Source: Paracoccus sp. N5 (GTDB taxonomy: Bacteria; Pseudomonadota; Alphaproteobacteria; Rhodobacterales; Rhodobacteraceae). From it: a stretch of DNA of 64,000 nt. The stretch is from NCBI RefSeq assembly GCF_000371965.1, contig NZ_AQUO01000001.1:924001-988000 (forward strand). Direction: 5' to 3'. The notes under the pieces were generated by a model. It was not told the DNA's origin and did not search any database. It worked only from the letters and a program-made list of their open reading frames with translations. This document shows positions 16,433-25,459 of the stretch, piece after piece (the stretch's first letter is position 1; every line of letters starts with the position of its first letter). Position numbers and translations under genes: made by a program.

Positions 16433-16458
16433 GGCCGGAAATGACCTGCTTTCCGGCC
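16433..16458. terminator. Hairpin between convergent genes
   Basis: GGCCGGAAA (16433..16441) and TTTCCGGCC (16450..16458) form a perfect 9-bp stem with an 8-base loop in the 141-base gap between two genes that read towards each other. No T-run follows on either side, so it may act as a bidirectional or Rho-assisted terminator. Confidence 0.5.
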
Positions 16459-16524
16459 GATCCTTGCCAGATCCAGGACAATTTTCGTCCCGGCAACCTG
16501 TGAGAATGTTTTCTTAGCAGCTTG

Positions 16525-17481
16525 CTAGGGCTGCTCGTCTTCGGTCATGCCCTCTGGCCCGGCGCCGGCGCGGCCCAGCATCCCCGTCACCTGTGCCAGC
16601 AGCGTGAAAGCCCGGCCCGAGCGGCTTTCGGCCAGCACGGCCAGCAGCTGCGGCTCGCCGTCCTGCGCCTTGCGGCTCAACAGCCGGTCGAAATGGCGCA
16701 GGAAATGATGCGCGACATCGCGGAACACCTCGTCGCCGCGCAGCATGGTGCCGGCGATGCGCAGGGCATTCTCGTCGCCGATGACGGCAAGGCCGGCGAC
16801 CGGCTCGCCGCGCGCGCCCTCGGCAAAGCGGTGCCACAGCGCGGCATCGGTTTCGGGGACGACCAGCTCGTCCATATAGACGCCCTGCCCGGCCAGCAGC
16901 GTGACCACGTCCTGCGCGGCACGGATCAGCCGGGCCATGCCGGGATCGGCCAGCGCCAGCCGCAGGCAGCGAATCGCCTCGCGATCCTCGGGCCCGTCGG
17001 GGAAGTTCAGCGCAAAGAAAAGCTCTGGCCCGGTCAGCTCGGCGGCGGGGGGCGAGTCGAGCTCCAGCGTCGCCTGCCGGCTGTCGGCGGCCGGGCGGGG
17101 CGGCGGCGCGGGGATCGCGGCGCGGCGCGGTGCCGGCGCCGGCCGCGGCTCGGGGCGCGGCTCGGCGGCGGGCGGCAGCGGCTCGGCGCCCGCCTCGCCC
17201 TGCATCCGCGCCAGGGTGGCGCGCAATTCCTCGGCCTCGGTCCGCAGCAGCAGCAGCGCGCGCGCCGACCAGACCGCCAGCCAGATCAGCGCCAGCGGCA
17301 AGAGCAGGCCCAGAAGCCAGATCAGCCAGCCGGCAGCGCCCTGGCTTTCGGTCTCGGGGCCGAACAGCGCCAGCAGCCCGGCCAGCGCCAGCCAGCCGAG
17401 GCTCGCCGCGATGCCGAAGGCCAGCACCCGGTCGCGGGCCTGGGCGGCGGCGAGGCGGCGCAGGACATCAAGCGAGCTCAT
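16525..17481 (-). CDS. Membrane-anchored protein of unknown function
   Basis: A 318-residue protein. Two hydrophobic helices lie near residues 20-40 (VLAFGIAASLGWLALAGLLAL) and 50-75 (GWLIWLLGLLLPLALIWLAVW), then a short coiled coil (RTEAEELRATLARMQ), a Pro/Ala/Arg-rich linker near 100-140, and a soluble alpha-rich domain (ALNFPDGPEDREAIRCLRLAL to the end). I do not recognise a named family; the layout suggests a cytoplasmic domain tethered to the inner membrane. It follows greA by 15 bases, so the two genes may share a transcript. Confidence 0.75.
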   Translation of the reverse strand: MSSLDVLRRLAAAQARDRVLAFGIAASLGWLALAGLLALFGPETESQGAAGWLIWLLGLLLPLALIWLAVWSARALLLLRTEAEELRATLARMQGEAGAEPLPPAAEPRPEPRPAPAPRRAAIPAPPPRPAADSRQATLELDSPPAAELTGPELFFALNFPDGPEDREAIRCLRLALADPGMARLIRAAQDVVTLLAGQGVYMDELVVPETDAALWHRFAEGARGEPVAGLAVIGDENALRIAGTMLRGDEVFRDVAHHFLRHFDRLLSRKAQDGEPQLLAVLAESRSGRAFTLLAQVTGMLGRAGAGPEGMTEDEQP

Positions 17482-17496
17482 GCGCCGTCCCCCGCG

Positions 17497-17967
17497 TCAG
17501 ACGAACCGGACCGAGATGATTTCATAGGACTTGCCGCCGCCGGGCGTGACCACCTCGACGCTATCGCCCTCGTCCTTGCCGATCAGCGCCCGCGCCAGGG
17601 GCGAGCGGATGTTCAAGAGCCCACGCTCCAGGTCGGCCTCGGCCTCGCCGACGATCTGATAGGTGCGCTCTTCCTCGGTATCCTCGTCCACCAGGGTGAC
17701 GGTGGCGCCGAACTTGACGCTGCCCGACAGGCGCGAGGGATCGATGACCTCGGCGCGCGAGATGATCATCTCGAGTTCCTTGATCCGGCCCTCGACGAAG
17801 CTCTGCTTCTCGCGGGCGGCGTGGTATTCGGCGTTTTCCGACAGGTCGCCGTGTTCGCGCGCCTCGGCGATGGCGCGGATCACCGCCGGTCGCTCGACCG
17901 CGCGCAGCTCGCGCAGTTCCTCGTCCAGCTGGTCATAGCCCGCGCGGGTCATCGGTATCTTTTCCAT
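17497..17967 (-). CDS. greA: Transcription elongation factor GreA
   Basis: Rescues backtracked RNA polymerase by stimulating transcript cleavage. The N-terminal coiled coil (ITRAGYDQLDEELRELR-like start, then HGDLSENAEYHAAREKQ near residues 37-53, with the two acidic tip residues) and the C-terminal FKBP-like domain (LLNIRSPLARALIGKDEGD near 120-138) are both complete in 156 residues. An upstream ATG at 18015 is open in frame, but conserved sequence begins MEKIPMTRAGYDQL, so I use 17967. Confidence 0.96.
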   Translation of the reverse strand: MEKIPMTRAGYDQLDEELRELRAVERPAVIRAIAEAREHGDLSENAEYHAAREKQSFVEGRIKELEMIISRAEVIDPSRLSGSVKFGATVTLVDEDTEEERTYQIVGEAEADLERGLLNIRSPLARALIGKDEGDSVEVVTPGGGKSYEIISVRFV

Positions 17968-18025
17968 TCCAGTCCTTCCGGTCGCGACAGGGCGACACCA
18001 CTCAACGCGAAACAAGGTGTTGGAA

Positions 18026-18051
18026 CGCCCCCGAGCCTTGGGCCGGGGGCG
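18026..18051. other. GC hairpin in the divergent greA / ETF-QO spacer
   Basis: CGCCCCCG (18026..18033) and CGGGGGCG (18044..18051) form an 8-bp stem with a 10-base loop. It lies in the 275-base gap between greA (minus) and the ETF-QO gene (plus), so it would sit in the greA leader or upstream of it. The rest of the gap holds an AATTGCAATT palindrome near 18147 and AT-richer sequence that must contain promoters, but I cannot fix them. Confidence 0.4.
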
Positions 18052-18242
18052 TCCGCAGAAATCCGGGGGGCATCGTGGCCGGTTCCGCCCCCTGTTTCAA
18101 GCCCCGCCGGCGCGCATCCGCGAAGCTCCGCGCAGAAAGGTCGCAGAATTGCAATTGTTCGTCGCGTTCCGATTGCCCGCAACAATATGACGCGCTAGGT
18201 GTTCCGCCGAGATTGATGAGCCAGGGAAGCGGGGGCCGAGCC

Positions 18243-19889
18243 ATGTCTGATATCGAACGCGAATCCATGGAATACGACGTGGTGGTCGTCGGCGGCGGTC
18301 CTGCGGGGCTGTCGGCGGCGATCCGGTTGAAGCAGGTGAACCCGGAGCTCTCCGTCGTGCTCTTGGAGAAGGGCTCGGAGATCGGCGCGCATATCCTCTC
18401 GGGCGCCGTGCTCGACACCTCGGGCCTCGACCGGCTGATCCCGGACTGGAAGGACAAGGGCGCCCCGGTCGGGACCGAGGTCACGACCGACAATTTCTAC
18501 ATCCTCGGCCCGCAGGGCCAGGTCCGGGTGCCGAACTGGCCGATGCCGCCCTTGATGTCGAACCACGGCAAATACATCGTCTCGATGGGCAATGTCTGCC
18601 GCTGGCTGGCCGAGCAGGCCGAGGCGCTGGAGGTCGAGATCTTCCCCGGCATGGCCTGCTCGCAGCTGGTCTACGAGGGCGAGCGCGTCGTCGGCGTCGT
18701 CGCCGGCGAGATGGGCCTGAATGCCGACGGCAGCCCCGGCCCCGGCTACGAGCCCGGCATGGAGCTGCGCGGCAAATATGTCCTCATCGCCGAGGGCGTG
18801 CGCGGCTCGCTGGCGAAAGAACTCATCCAGAAATACGACCTCTCCAAGGATCACGAGCCGCAGAAATTCGGCCTCGGCATGAAGGAGATCTGGGAGATCG
18901 ACCCGGCCAAGGCCCGCCCCGGCACGGTGACGCATACGATGGGCTGGCCTCTGGGCAAGAATGCCGGCGGCGGCAGCTTCATCTATCACCTCGGCGGCAA
19001 CCAGGTGCTGGTCGGCTTCGTCGTGCACCTGAACTATGCCAATCCGTATCTGTATCCCTACATGGAGTTCCAGCGCTTCAAGGCCCACCCGCTGGTGCGC
19101 GAGACGCTGGAAGGCGGCAAGCGGATTTCCTATGGCGCCCGCGCCATCACCGAGGGCGGCTGGCAGTCGATCCCGAAACTGACGGTGCCCGGCGCGGCGC
19201 TGCTCGGCTGCTCGGCCGGGCTGGTGAACGTGCCGCGGATCAAGGGCAACCACAATGCCATGCTCTCGGGCATCGCCGCGGCCGAGGCGGCGGCGGCGGC
19301 CATCGCCGCCGGCCGCGCGGGCGACGAGCTGGCCGAATACGAGGCCGAGCTCCGCACCGGCGCCATCGCCCGCGACCTGAAGCCGGTCAGGAACGTCAAG
19401 CCGGTCTGGTCGAAGCTGGGTCTCTGGCCCAGCCTGGCGCTGGGGGGCTTCGACATGTGGGTGGCGAACCTGACCGGCTGGAACCCCTTGGGCAGCTGGA
19501 AACACGGCAAGACCGACGCGCAGGCCACCGGCAAGGCGGCGGATTTCCAGCCCATCGACTATCCGAAGCCCGACGGCAAGCTGAGCTTCGACCGCCTGAC
19601 CAACGTGGCGTTCAGCTTCACCAACCACGAGGAAAGCCAGCCCTGCCACCTGAAGCTGAAGGATCCCGCGGTGCCGATCGCGGTGAACCTGCCGCTTTAT
19701 GCCGAGCCGGCGCAGCGCTACTGCCCGGCCGGGGTCTATGAGGTGCTGGAAAGGCCCGAGGGGCCGAAGTTCCAGATCAACTTCCAGAACTGCGTGCATT
19801 GCAAGACCTGCGACATCAAGGATCCCAGCCAGAACATCAACTGGACCACCCCGCAGGGCGGCGACGGGCCGAATTACCCGAATATGTGA
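18243..19889 (+). CDS. Electron transfer flavoprotein-ubiquinone oxidoreductase
   Basis: Passes electrons from ETF, and so from acyl-CoA dehydrogenases such as the one at 11027, to ubiquinone at the inner membrane. FAD-binding motif VVGGGPAGLSAAIRLKQ near residues 14-30; ubiquinone/membrane region in the middle; C-terminal 4Fe-4S site YCPAGVYE near 495 plus CVHCKTCDIKDPSQNI near 520-535. Length 548 residues is standard. The start MSDIERESMEYDVVVV was chosen because the open frame upstream (from 18075) shows no family similarity. Confidence 0.96.
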   Translation: MSDIERESMEYDVVVVGGGPAGLSAAIRLKQVNPELSVVLLEKGSEIGAHILSGAVLDTSGLDRLIPDWKDKGAPVGTEVTTDNFYILGPQGQVRVPNWPMPPLMSNHGKYIVSMGNVCRWLAEQAEALEVEIFPGMACSQLVYEGERVVGVVAGEMGLNADGSPGPGYEPGMELRGKYVLIAEGVRGSLAKELIQKYDLSKDHEPQKFGLGMKEIWEIDPAKARPGTVTHTMGWPLGKNAGGGSFIYHLGGNQVLVGFVVHLNYANPYLYPYMEFQRFKAHPLVRETLEGGKRISYGARAITEGGWQSIPKLTVPGAALLGCSAGLVNVPRIKGNHNAMLSGIAAAEAAAAAIAAGRAGDELAEYEAELRTGAIARDLKPVRNVKPVWSKLGLWPSLALGGFDMWVANLTGWNPLGSWKHGKTDAQATGKAADFQPIDYPKPDGKLSFDRLTNVAFSFTNHEESQPCHLKLKDPAVPIAVNLPLYAEPAQRYCPAGVYEVLERPEGPKFQINFQNCVHCKTCDIKDPSQNINWTTPQGGDGPNYPNM

Positions 19890-20001
19890 TCGCAAGGGCC
19901 GGCAGCCTCCCGGGCCGTGGCGTTGCCCAATCGCGTCGCGCCGGCTAGGGTCGCGGCGCGAACTGCCAAGGACGCGAATTGCGAAGGACTGGGCCAAAGC
20001 C

Positions 20002-21828
20002 GTGACCACAAGACTGATCCAGATGGCGCTGATCGCGCTGACCGCGACGCTGCCGCTGCAACAGGCCGGAGCGGCGCCGCTGATGGCCCAGACCCAGCCG
20101 GCGCCGAAGCCCGAGCGCCCGGCCCATCGCCCCGGCGAGGCGGCCACCATCCACGGCCTGGCCGGCCCCTATCTGGCCGCGCGCATGGCGGCGATCCAGA
20201 ACGACTATCGCAGCGCCGCCGATTACTACCTGCAGGCGCTGGCCCAGGACGACACCGACGCCTATCTGCAGGACAGCGCGATGGTGGCGCTGATCTCCTC
20301 GGGCGAGATGGAGCGCGCCACGGCGCTGGCCGTCACCATGTCCGACCAGGGCCGCGCCACCGAACTGGCCCGGCTGGTGCAGCGCGCCGAACTGGCTCGC
20401 GCCGGGCGCTGGGACGACCTGGTGGCCTCCATCGACTCGGCCCCCACGGCCGAGGATGCCGCCGATGCCCCCGGCGGCGCGGCGCTGGTCGACGGCATGA
20501 TCCGGGCCTGGGCGCTGCTGGGCGCCGGCAAGGCGGGCGAATCGCTGGCCGCCTTCAAGAAGCTGGCCACGATGCGCGGCGCGGCGCCGATGGTGAACTA
20601 TCACCTGGCGCTGGCCAAGGCCAAGGTCGGCGATTTCGAGGGCGCCGAGGAACTGCTGGCCGACCCCGCCACCGGCGCGCATATCCTGGGCGTCGTCGCC
20701 CGGGCGCAGGTGCTGTCGCAGCTGGAACGCGACAAGGATGCCGTCGCCATGCTGGACGCCACCCAGGGCCTGGCCGAGGAACCGCATCTGCTGGCCATGC
20801 GCGACCGGCTGGCCAAGGGCGAGACGCTGGCCTTCGACAGCATCCGCACGCCGGCCGACGGCATCGCGCAGGTGTTCCTGACCTTCGGCTCGGTGCTGGC
20901 CTCGACCGAGGAACCCGACCCGTTGGCCCTGATCCATGCCCGGCTGGCCGAATACCTGGCCCCCGACCTGGGCGAGGCGCATCTCTTGACCGCACAGCTC
21001 TTGCAAGGCTTCGGCCAGTTCGACCTGGCCGAGCGGGAATTCGAGAAGCTGCGCGAGCTTGGCGACATGCGGCCGGTGGCGGAACTGGCCCGCATCGACG
21101 CCCTGGCCCGGGCCGAGCGGCTGGACGATGCCGAAAAGGCCGCTCTGGCGCTGACCGCCGCGCATCCCGAACTGGCGCAGGGCTGGATCGCGCTTGGCGA
21201 CCTGCTGCGCCAGCAGGGCAAGTTCGGCCAGGCGATCCCCGCCTATGACAAGGCGCTGTCGCTGATCGGCGACAAGGCGCCCGAGGCGCGCTGGTTCCCG
21301 CTTTACGCCCGCGGCATCGCGCTGGAACGCGCCGGCAAGTTCTCCAAGGCCGAGGCCGATTTCCGCGAGGCGCTGAAGATCCGCCCGGATTCGGCGCAGG
21401 TGCTGAACTATCTCGGCTACAGCCTGGTGGACCGCAACGAGAAGCTGGACGAGGCCCTGAAGCTGATCCAGCGCGCGGTCGAACTGCGCCCGGATGACGG
21501 CTATATCCTCGATTCGCTGGCCTGGGCCTATTTCCGCCTTGGCCGCTATGACGAGGCGGTGGCGCCGATGGAGCGCGCCGTCGCCGCCATGGCCGGCGAT
21601 TCGCTGGTCAACGACCACATGGGCGACATCTACTGGATGGTCGGCCGCCACCGCGAGGCCGAGATCCAGTGGCACCGCGCCCTGTCCCTGAAGCCCGAAC
21701 AGGAGGCCGAGGCCCACCGCATCCGCGCCAAGCTGGAGCGCGGCCTCGACGCGGTGCTGGACGAGGAAAAGGCCAATGGCGGCAAGCTGCCCGAGGCCCG
21801 TGCCCCGGAACCCGCCAAGGCCGACTAG
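20002..21828 (+). CDS. Exported tetratricopeptide-repeat protein
   Basis: About 608 residues. A signal-like N-terminus (TTRLIQMALIALTATLPLQQAGAAP) is followed by many TPR-like helical pairs. The clearest are near the C-terminus: QGWIALGDLLRQQGKFGQAI, AQVLNYLGYSLVDRNEKLDE, DGYILDSLAWAYFRLGRYDE and VNDHMGDIYWMVGRHRE. Such proteins usually scaffold envelope complexes. Start is uncertain: GTG 20002 gives the best signal peptide; ATG 20023 is the alternative. The stop directly abuts the ispE start, so the two genes are coupled. Confidence 0.82.
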   Translation: MTTRLIQMALIALTATLPLQQAGAAPLMAQTQPAPKPERPAHRPGEAATIHGLAGPYLAARMAAIQNDYRSAADYYLQALAQDDTDAYLQDSAMVALISSGEMERATALAVTMSDQGRATELARLVQRAELARAGRWDDLVASIDSAPTAEDAADAPGGAALVDGMIRAWALLGAGKAGESLAAFKKLATMRGAAPMVNYHLALAKAKVGDFEGAEELLADPATGAHILGVVARAQVLSQLERDKDAVAMLDATQGLAEEPHLLAMRDRLAKGETLAFDSIRTPADGIAQVFLTFGSVLASTEEPDPLALIHARLAEYLAPDLGEAHLLTAQLLQGFGQFDLAEREFEKLRELGDMRPVAELARIDALARAERLDDAEKAALALTAAHPELAQGWIALGDLLRQQGKFGQAIPAYDKALSLIGDKAPEARWFPLYARGIALERAGKFSKAEADFREALKIRPDSAQVLNYLGYSLVDRNEKLDEALKLIQRAVELRPDDGYILDSLAWAYFRLGRYDEAVAPMERAVAAMAGDSLVNDHMGDIYWMVGRHREAEIQWHRALSLKPEQEAEAHRIRAKLERGLDAVLDEEKANGGKLPEARAPEPAKAD

Positions 21829-22653
21829 GTGATGCCCCCGCCCCGGCGCGAGCTGGCGCCCGCCAAGCTGAACCTGACGCTGCATGTCACCGGCCAGCGC
21901 GCCGACGGCTATCACCTGCTGGATTCGCTGGTGGTCTTCCTGGATGTCGGCGACGTGGTGACGGTCACGCCCGGCCCGCTGTCGCTGGAACTGACCGGGC
22001 CCTTCGCCGCGGGGCTGGCGGCCGAGCCCGACAACCTCTGCCTGCGCGCCGCCCGGCTGGCGGGGCGCGCGGCGCGCATCACGCTGGAAAAGAACCTGCC
22101 GGTCGCCTCGGGCATCGGCGGCGGCTCGGCCGATGCGGCGGCGGTGCTGCGCGCGCTCGACGCCCGGCCCGAGAGGGCCGAAACCCTGGGCGCCGATGTG
22201 CCCGTCTGCCTTGCCGGCCGGCCCACGCGGATGCGGGGCCTGGGCGAGATCCTCGACCCGCTGCCCGGGCTGCCCGAGCTGCATGTGCTGCTGGTGAATC
22301 CGGGCCGGGGCCTCTCGACGCCGCAGGTGTTCAAGGCGCTGGAAAGCCGCGACAACCCGCCGATGCCCGAGCCGCTGCCCGCCTTCCCGGACGCCGCGAC
22401 GCTGATCGATTTCCTGCAGGAAGGCCGCAACGACCTCGAGGCGCCGGCGATCCGGCTCATGCCGCAGATCGCCGACTGCCTGGCCGAGATCCGCGCCCGG
22501 GGCGCACAGCTTTCGCGCATGTCCGGCTCGGGCGCGACCTGCTTCGGCCTCTTCGCCAGCCGGGCCGAGGCCGAGGCCGCCCGCATCGCCATCGCCCGGA
22601 CCCATCCCGAATGGTGGGTCGCCGCATCTGGACTTGCGCCGGCAAATCCCTAA
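21829..22653 (+). CDS. ispE: 4-(Cytidine-5'-diphospho)-2-C-methyl-D-erythritol kinase
   Basis: ATP-dependent GHMP kinase of the MEP isoprenoid pathway, the same route that begins with dxs at 45810. Motifs: APAKLNLTLHVTGQRADGYH near residues 10-30, the phosphate loop PVASGIGGGSADAAAVLRAL near 88-107, and SRMSGSGATCFGLF near 228-241. Either GTG 21829 or ATG 21832 could be the start. It directly follows the TPR gene stop. Confidence 0.95.
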   Translation: MMPPPRRELAPAKLNLTLHVTGQRADGYHLLDSLVVFLDVGDVVTVTPGPLSLELTGPFAAGLAAEPDNLCLRAARLAGRAARITLEKNLPVASGIGGGSADAAAVLRALDARPERAETLGADVPVCLAGRPTRMRGLGEILDPLPGLPELHVLLVNPGRGLSTPQVFKALESRDNPPMPEPLPAFPDAATLIDFLQEGRNDLEAPAIRLMPQIADCLAEIRARGAQLSRMSGSGATCFGLFASRAEAEAARIAIARTHPEWWVAASGLAPANP

Positions 22654-22685
22654 ACCTGCAAGCAATTCCACCAGGGGGGACCATC

Positions 22686-23417
22686 ATGCTGCGCCTCGGC
22701 GTCAACATCGACCACGTCGCGACCATCCGCAACGCCCGGGGCACGCCATGGCCCGACCCGCTGCGCGCCGCCGAACTGGCCGAGCAGGCCGGCGCCGACG
22801 GCATCACCGCCCATCTGCGCGAGGATCGCCGCCACATCACCGATGCCGACATCGAGCGGCTGATCGGGCTCAGGCTGCCGCTGAACCTGGAGATGGCCGC
22901 CACCGCCGAGATGCAGCAGATCGCCCTGCGCCATCGTCCGCATGCCGTCTGCCTGGTCCCGGAAAAGCGCGAGGAACGCACCACCGAAGGCGGCCTCGAC
23001 GTGGCCGGCAACGAGGCTTTCCTTCGGGATTTCATCGCGCCCTTGCGCGAGGCCGGCTGCCGCGTCTCGCTGTTCATCGGCCATGAGCAGGCGCAGATCG
23101 ATGCCGCGGCCCGCATCGGTGCCGCGGTGGTCGAACTGCACACCGGCGCCTATTGCGACCTCGACACCGAGGGCCGGTTGCCCGAACGCGACGCCGAACT
23201 CGCCGCGCTGCGCCAGGCCGCGGCCCAGGCCCATCTGCTGGGGCTCGAGGTCCATGCCGGCCACGGCCTGACCTTCGACACGGTCGGCCCCATCGCCGCG
23301 ATCCCGGAAATCCGCGAACTCAACATCGGCCATTTCCTGATCGCGGAATCGGTCTTCATGGGCCTGGGCGCCGCCATCACCGAAATGCGCCGCCGCATGG
23401 ACGCGGTGCGCCCGTGA
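22686..23417 (+). CDS. pdxJ: Pyridoxine 5'-phosphate synthase
   Basis: Condenses 1-deoxyxylulose 5-phosphate with 3-amino-2-oxopropyl phosphate to make pyridoxine 5'-phosphate (vitamin B6). The 243-residue sequence begins LRLGVNIDHVATIRNARGT and contains HLREDRRHI, CLVPEKREERTTEGGLD and HAGHGLTFDTV, all family hallmarks. AGGGGG precedes ATG 22686. One substrate is the product of Dxs. It heads the acpS-lepB-rnc-era run. Confidence 0.97.
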   Translation: MLRLGVNIDHVATIRNARGTPWPDPLRAAELAEQAGADGITAHLREDRRHITDADIERLIGLRLPLNLEMAATAEMQQIALRHRPHAVCLVPEKREERTTEGGLDVAGNEAFLRDFIAPLREAGCRVSLFIGHEQAQIDAAARIGAAVVELHTGAYCDLDTEGRLPERDAELAALRQAAAQAHLLGLEVHAGHGLTFDTVGPIAAIPEIRELNIGHFLIAESVFMGLGAAITEMRRRMDAVRP

Positions 23418-23440
23418 CTTCTTTGCTCTGCAAATACCCC
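23418..23440 (-). repeat. Dispersed GTATTTG element, copy A
   Basis: Immediately after the pdxJ stop the plus strand reads CTTCTTTGCTCTGCAAATAC, the complement of the arm-plus-core pattern. It is nearly identical to the complement of the copy at 26779..26800 (CTTCTTTGCTCCCCAAATAC). It lies in the 43-base pdxJ-acpS gap. Confidence 0.6.
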
Positions 23441-23460
23441 GGCAACGGGCCCGCATCGCG

Positions 23461-23910
23461 ATGATCCTGGGCATCGGCAGCGACCTCGCCAATATCGAGC
23501 GCATCGAGCGCGTGCTCGCGCGCCACGGCGACCGCTTCCGCAACCGGGTCTTTACCGAAACCGAGCTGGCGCTCGCCGCGCGCCGCAAGCAGGAAGCCGC
23601 GACCCTGGCGAAACGCTGGGCCGCCAAGGAGGCCTGCTCCAAGGCGCTCGGCACCGGGCTGGCCATGGGCATCGCCTGGCGCGACATGGCGGTCAGCAAT
23701 CTGGCCACCGGCCAGCCCAGGATGCGGCTGACCGGCTGGGCCGCGGAACGGCTGGCCGCGATGACGCCGCCCGGCCACCGGGCGCATGTCCATGTCACCC
23801 TGACCGACGACCACCCCTGGGCACAGGCCTTCGTGCTGATCGAGGCACTGCCCGAGGGCGCCGGCCCGCATCCGCCGCGGGTTGACTTTGCCGCCCCGCG
23901 CGGCCCATGA
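23461..23910 (+). CDS. acpS: Holo-[acyl-carrier-protein] synthase
   Basis: Transfers 4'-phosphopantetheine from CoA to ACP for fatty-acid synthesis. MILGIGSDLANIERIERVLAR at the start and RWAAKEACSKALGTGL near residues 57-72 are the two metal/CoA-binding signatures. The 149-residue protein has a slightly long tail (GPHPPRVDFAAPRGP). Its stop overlaps an ATG that could be an alternative lepB start. Confidence 0.95.
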   Translation: MILGIGSDLANIERIERVLARHGDRFRNRVFTETELALAARRKQEAATLAKRWAAKEACSKALGTGLAMGIAWRDMAVSNLATGQPRMRLTGWAAERLAAMTPPGHRAHVHVTLTDDHPWAQAFVLIEALPEGAGPHPPRVDFAAPRGP

Positions 23911-23939
23911 ACGCGCGACTTTCGCAGGAAGGAACGGCC

Positions 23940-24728
23940 ATGGCCAAAAGCGACGCCCGCAAGGATGGGGGCATCTGGGAAACCGTCAAGACCATCTTCT
24001 GGGCGCTGCTGATCGCGGGCGTCTTCCGCACGCTGTTCTTCCAGCCCTTCTGGATCCCTTCGGGCAGCATGAAGGACACGCTGCTGATCGGCGATTTCCT
24101 GTTCGTGAACAAGATGGCTTACGGCTATTCCGCCGTCTCCTGCCCCTTCGGCATCTGCCCGATCTCGGGCCGGATCCTGGGCTCGGAGCCCGAGCGCGGC
24201 GACGTGGTGGTGTTCCGCCACCCGCGCGGCGACGATTTCATCAAGCGGCTGATCGGCCTGCCCGGCGACCGCATCCAGATGAAAGGGGGCGTGCTGTGGA
24301 TCAACGGCGAAGCCGCGCCGCAGGTCCCGGCGGGCGAGTTCGTCGAGGCGCAGGAGCCGCAGGGCCCCGCCGGCAGCCTGCCCTGCCCCGGCCAGATCCG
24401 CGAGGCGGAAAACGGCCAATGCACCGCCCAGCGGTTCACCGAGACCCTGCCGGGCGGCGTCAGCCACGACGTGCTGAACCTGACCGACAACGGTCCGGGC
24501 GACAACACGCCGGAATTCACCGTGCCCGAGGGGCATTACTTCTTCATGGGCGACAACCGCGACAATTCGGGCGACTCGCGCTGGCCGGCCGCGGCGGGCG
24601 GCGTCGGCATGGTGCCGGCGGATGCGCTGATCGGGCGGGCCGACCGCATCATGTTCTCGTCCGCCGGCAAGTCGCTCTTGTATTTCTGGACCTGGCGCGC
24701 CGACCGCTTCTTCAAGGCCGTGGACTAA
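23940..24728 (+). CDS. lepB: Signal peptidase I
   Basis: Cleaves Sec and Tat signal peptides on the periplasmic side. One N-terminal membrane segment (TIFWALLIAGVFRTLFF), then the catalytic Ser in PFWIPSGSMKDTLL near residue 42 and the Lys in DFIKRLIGLPGDR near 101, and the closing motif FFMGDNRDNSGDSRW near 200. AGGAAGGA stands 7 bases before ATG 23940, so I prefer it to ATG 23907, which overlaps the acpS stop but has no ribosome site. Confidence 0.95.
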   Translation: MAKSDARKDGGIWETVKTIFWALLIAGVFRTLFFQPFWIPSGSMKDTLLIGDFLFVNKMAYGYSAVSCPFGICPISGRILGSEPERGDVVVFRHPRGDDFIKRLIGLPGDRIQMKGGVLWINGEAAPQVPAGEFVEAQEPQGPAGSLPCPGQIREAENGQCTAQRFTETLPGGVSHDVLNLTDNGPGDNTPEFTVPEGHYFFMGDNRDNSGDSRWPAAAGGVGMVPADALIGRADRIMFSSAGKSLLYFWTWRADRFFKAVD

Positions 24729-24769
24729 GGGACATTGCCGCGGCGGCCCCCGCCGTGGCAGGATGAGAC

Positions 24770-25459
24770 ATGAAGATTTCCGCCGACCTGCGCGCTTTCT
24801 CGGACCGTCTGGGGCATGAATTCTCGCGCCCCGAATTGCTGGTCCGCGCGCTGACGCATGGCTCGATCTCGACGGCAACGCGGCCCGACAACCAGCGGCT
24901 GGAGTTCCTGGGCGACCGCGTGCTGGGCCTGACCGTGGCCGAGGCGCTGTTCGCCGCCGACCGCGCCGCGACCGAGGGCCAGCTGGCGCCGCGCTACAAC
25001 GCGCTGGTCAAGGGCGAGACCTGCGCCGAGGTCGCGCGCGAGATCGGCCTGGGCGAGGTGCTGAAACTGGGCCGCTCGGAGATGATGTCGGGCGGGCGCC
25101 GGAAAGAGGCGCTGCTGGCCGATGCGATGGAGGCGGTTCTGGCCGCGATCTATCTCGACGCCGGGCTCGAGGCGGCGCGCGCGGTGATCCTGCGGCTTTG
25201 GGCCGACCGGCTGGCGCGGGTCGAGGACGACGCCCGCGACCCCAAGACCGCGCTGCAGGAATGGGCCCAGGCCCAGGGCATGAGCCCGCCGCGCTATGTC
25301 CAGACCGCGCGCTCGGGGCCGGACCACGCGCCGGAATTCGAAATCACCGTCCGGCTGGACGACGGCCGCGAGGCCCAGGCCACCGGCAAGGGCACCAAAC
25401 GCAGCATCGAACAGGCGGCCGCGGCCGTGCTGCTGTCGCAGATCGAAGGGAAGACATGA
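24770..25459 (+). CDS. rnc: Ribonuclease III
   Basis: Cuts double-stranded RNA, including the rRNA precursor. The RNase III signature NQRLEFLGDRVLGL near residues 42-55 holds the catalytic acidic residues, with a second acidic site in ADAMEAVLAAIYLDAG near 114-129; a dsRNA-binding domain fills the last 70 residues (ALQEWAQAQGMSPPRYVQTARSG-type). Length 229. The stop overlaps the era start by 4 bases. Confidence 0.96.
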   Translation: MKISADLRAFSDRLGHEFSRPELLVRALTHGSISTATRPDNQRLEFLGDRVLGLTVAEALFAADRAATEGQLAPRYNALVKGETCAEVAREIGLGEVLKLGRSEMMSGGRRKEALLADAMEAVLAAIYLDAGLEAARAVILRLWADRLARVEDDARDPKTALQEWAQAQGMSPPRYVQTARSGPDHAPEFEITVRLDDGREAQATGKGTKRSIEQAAAAVLLSQIEGKT

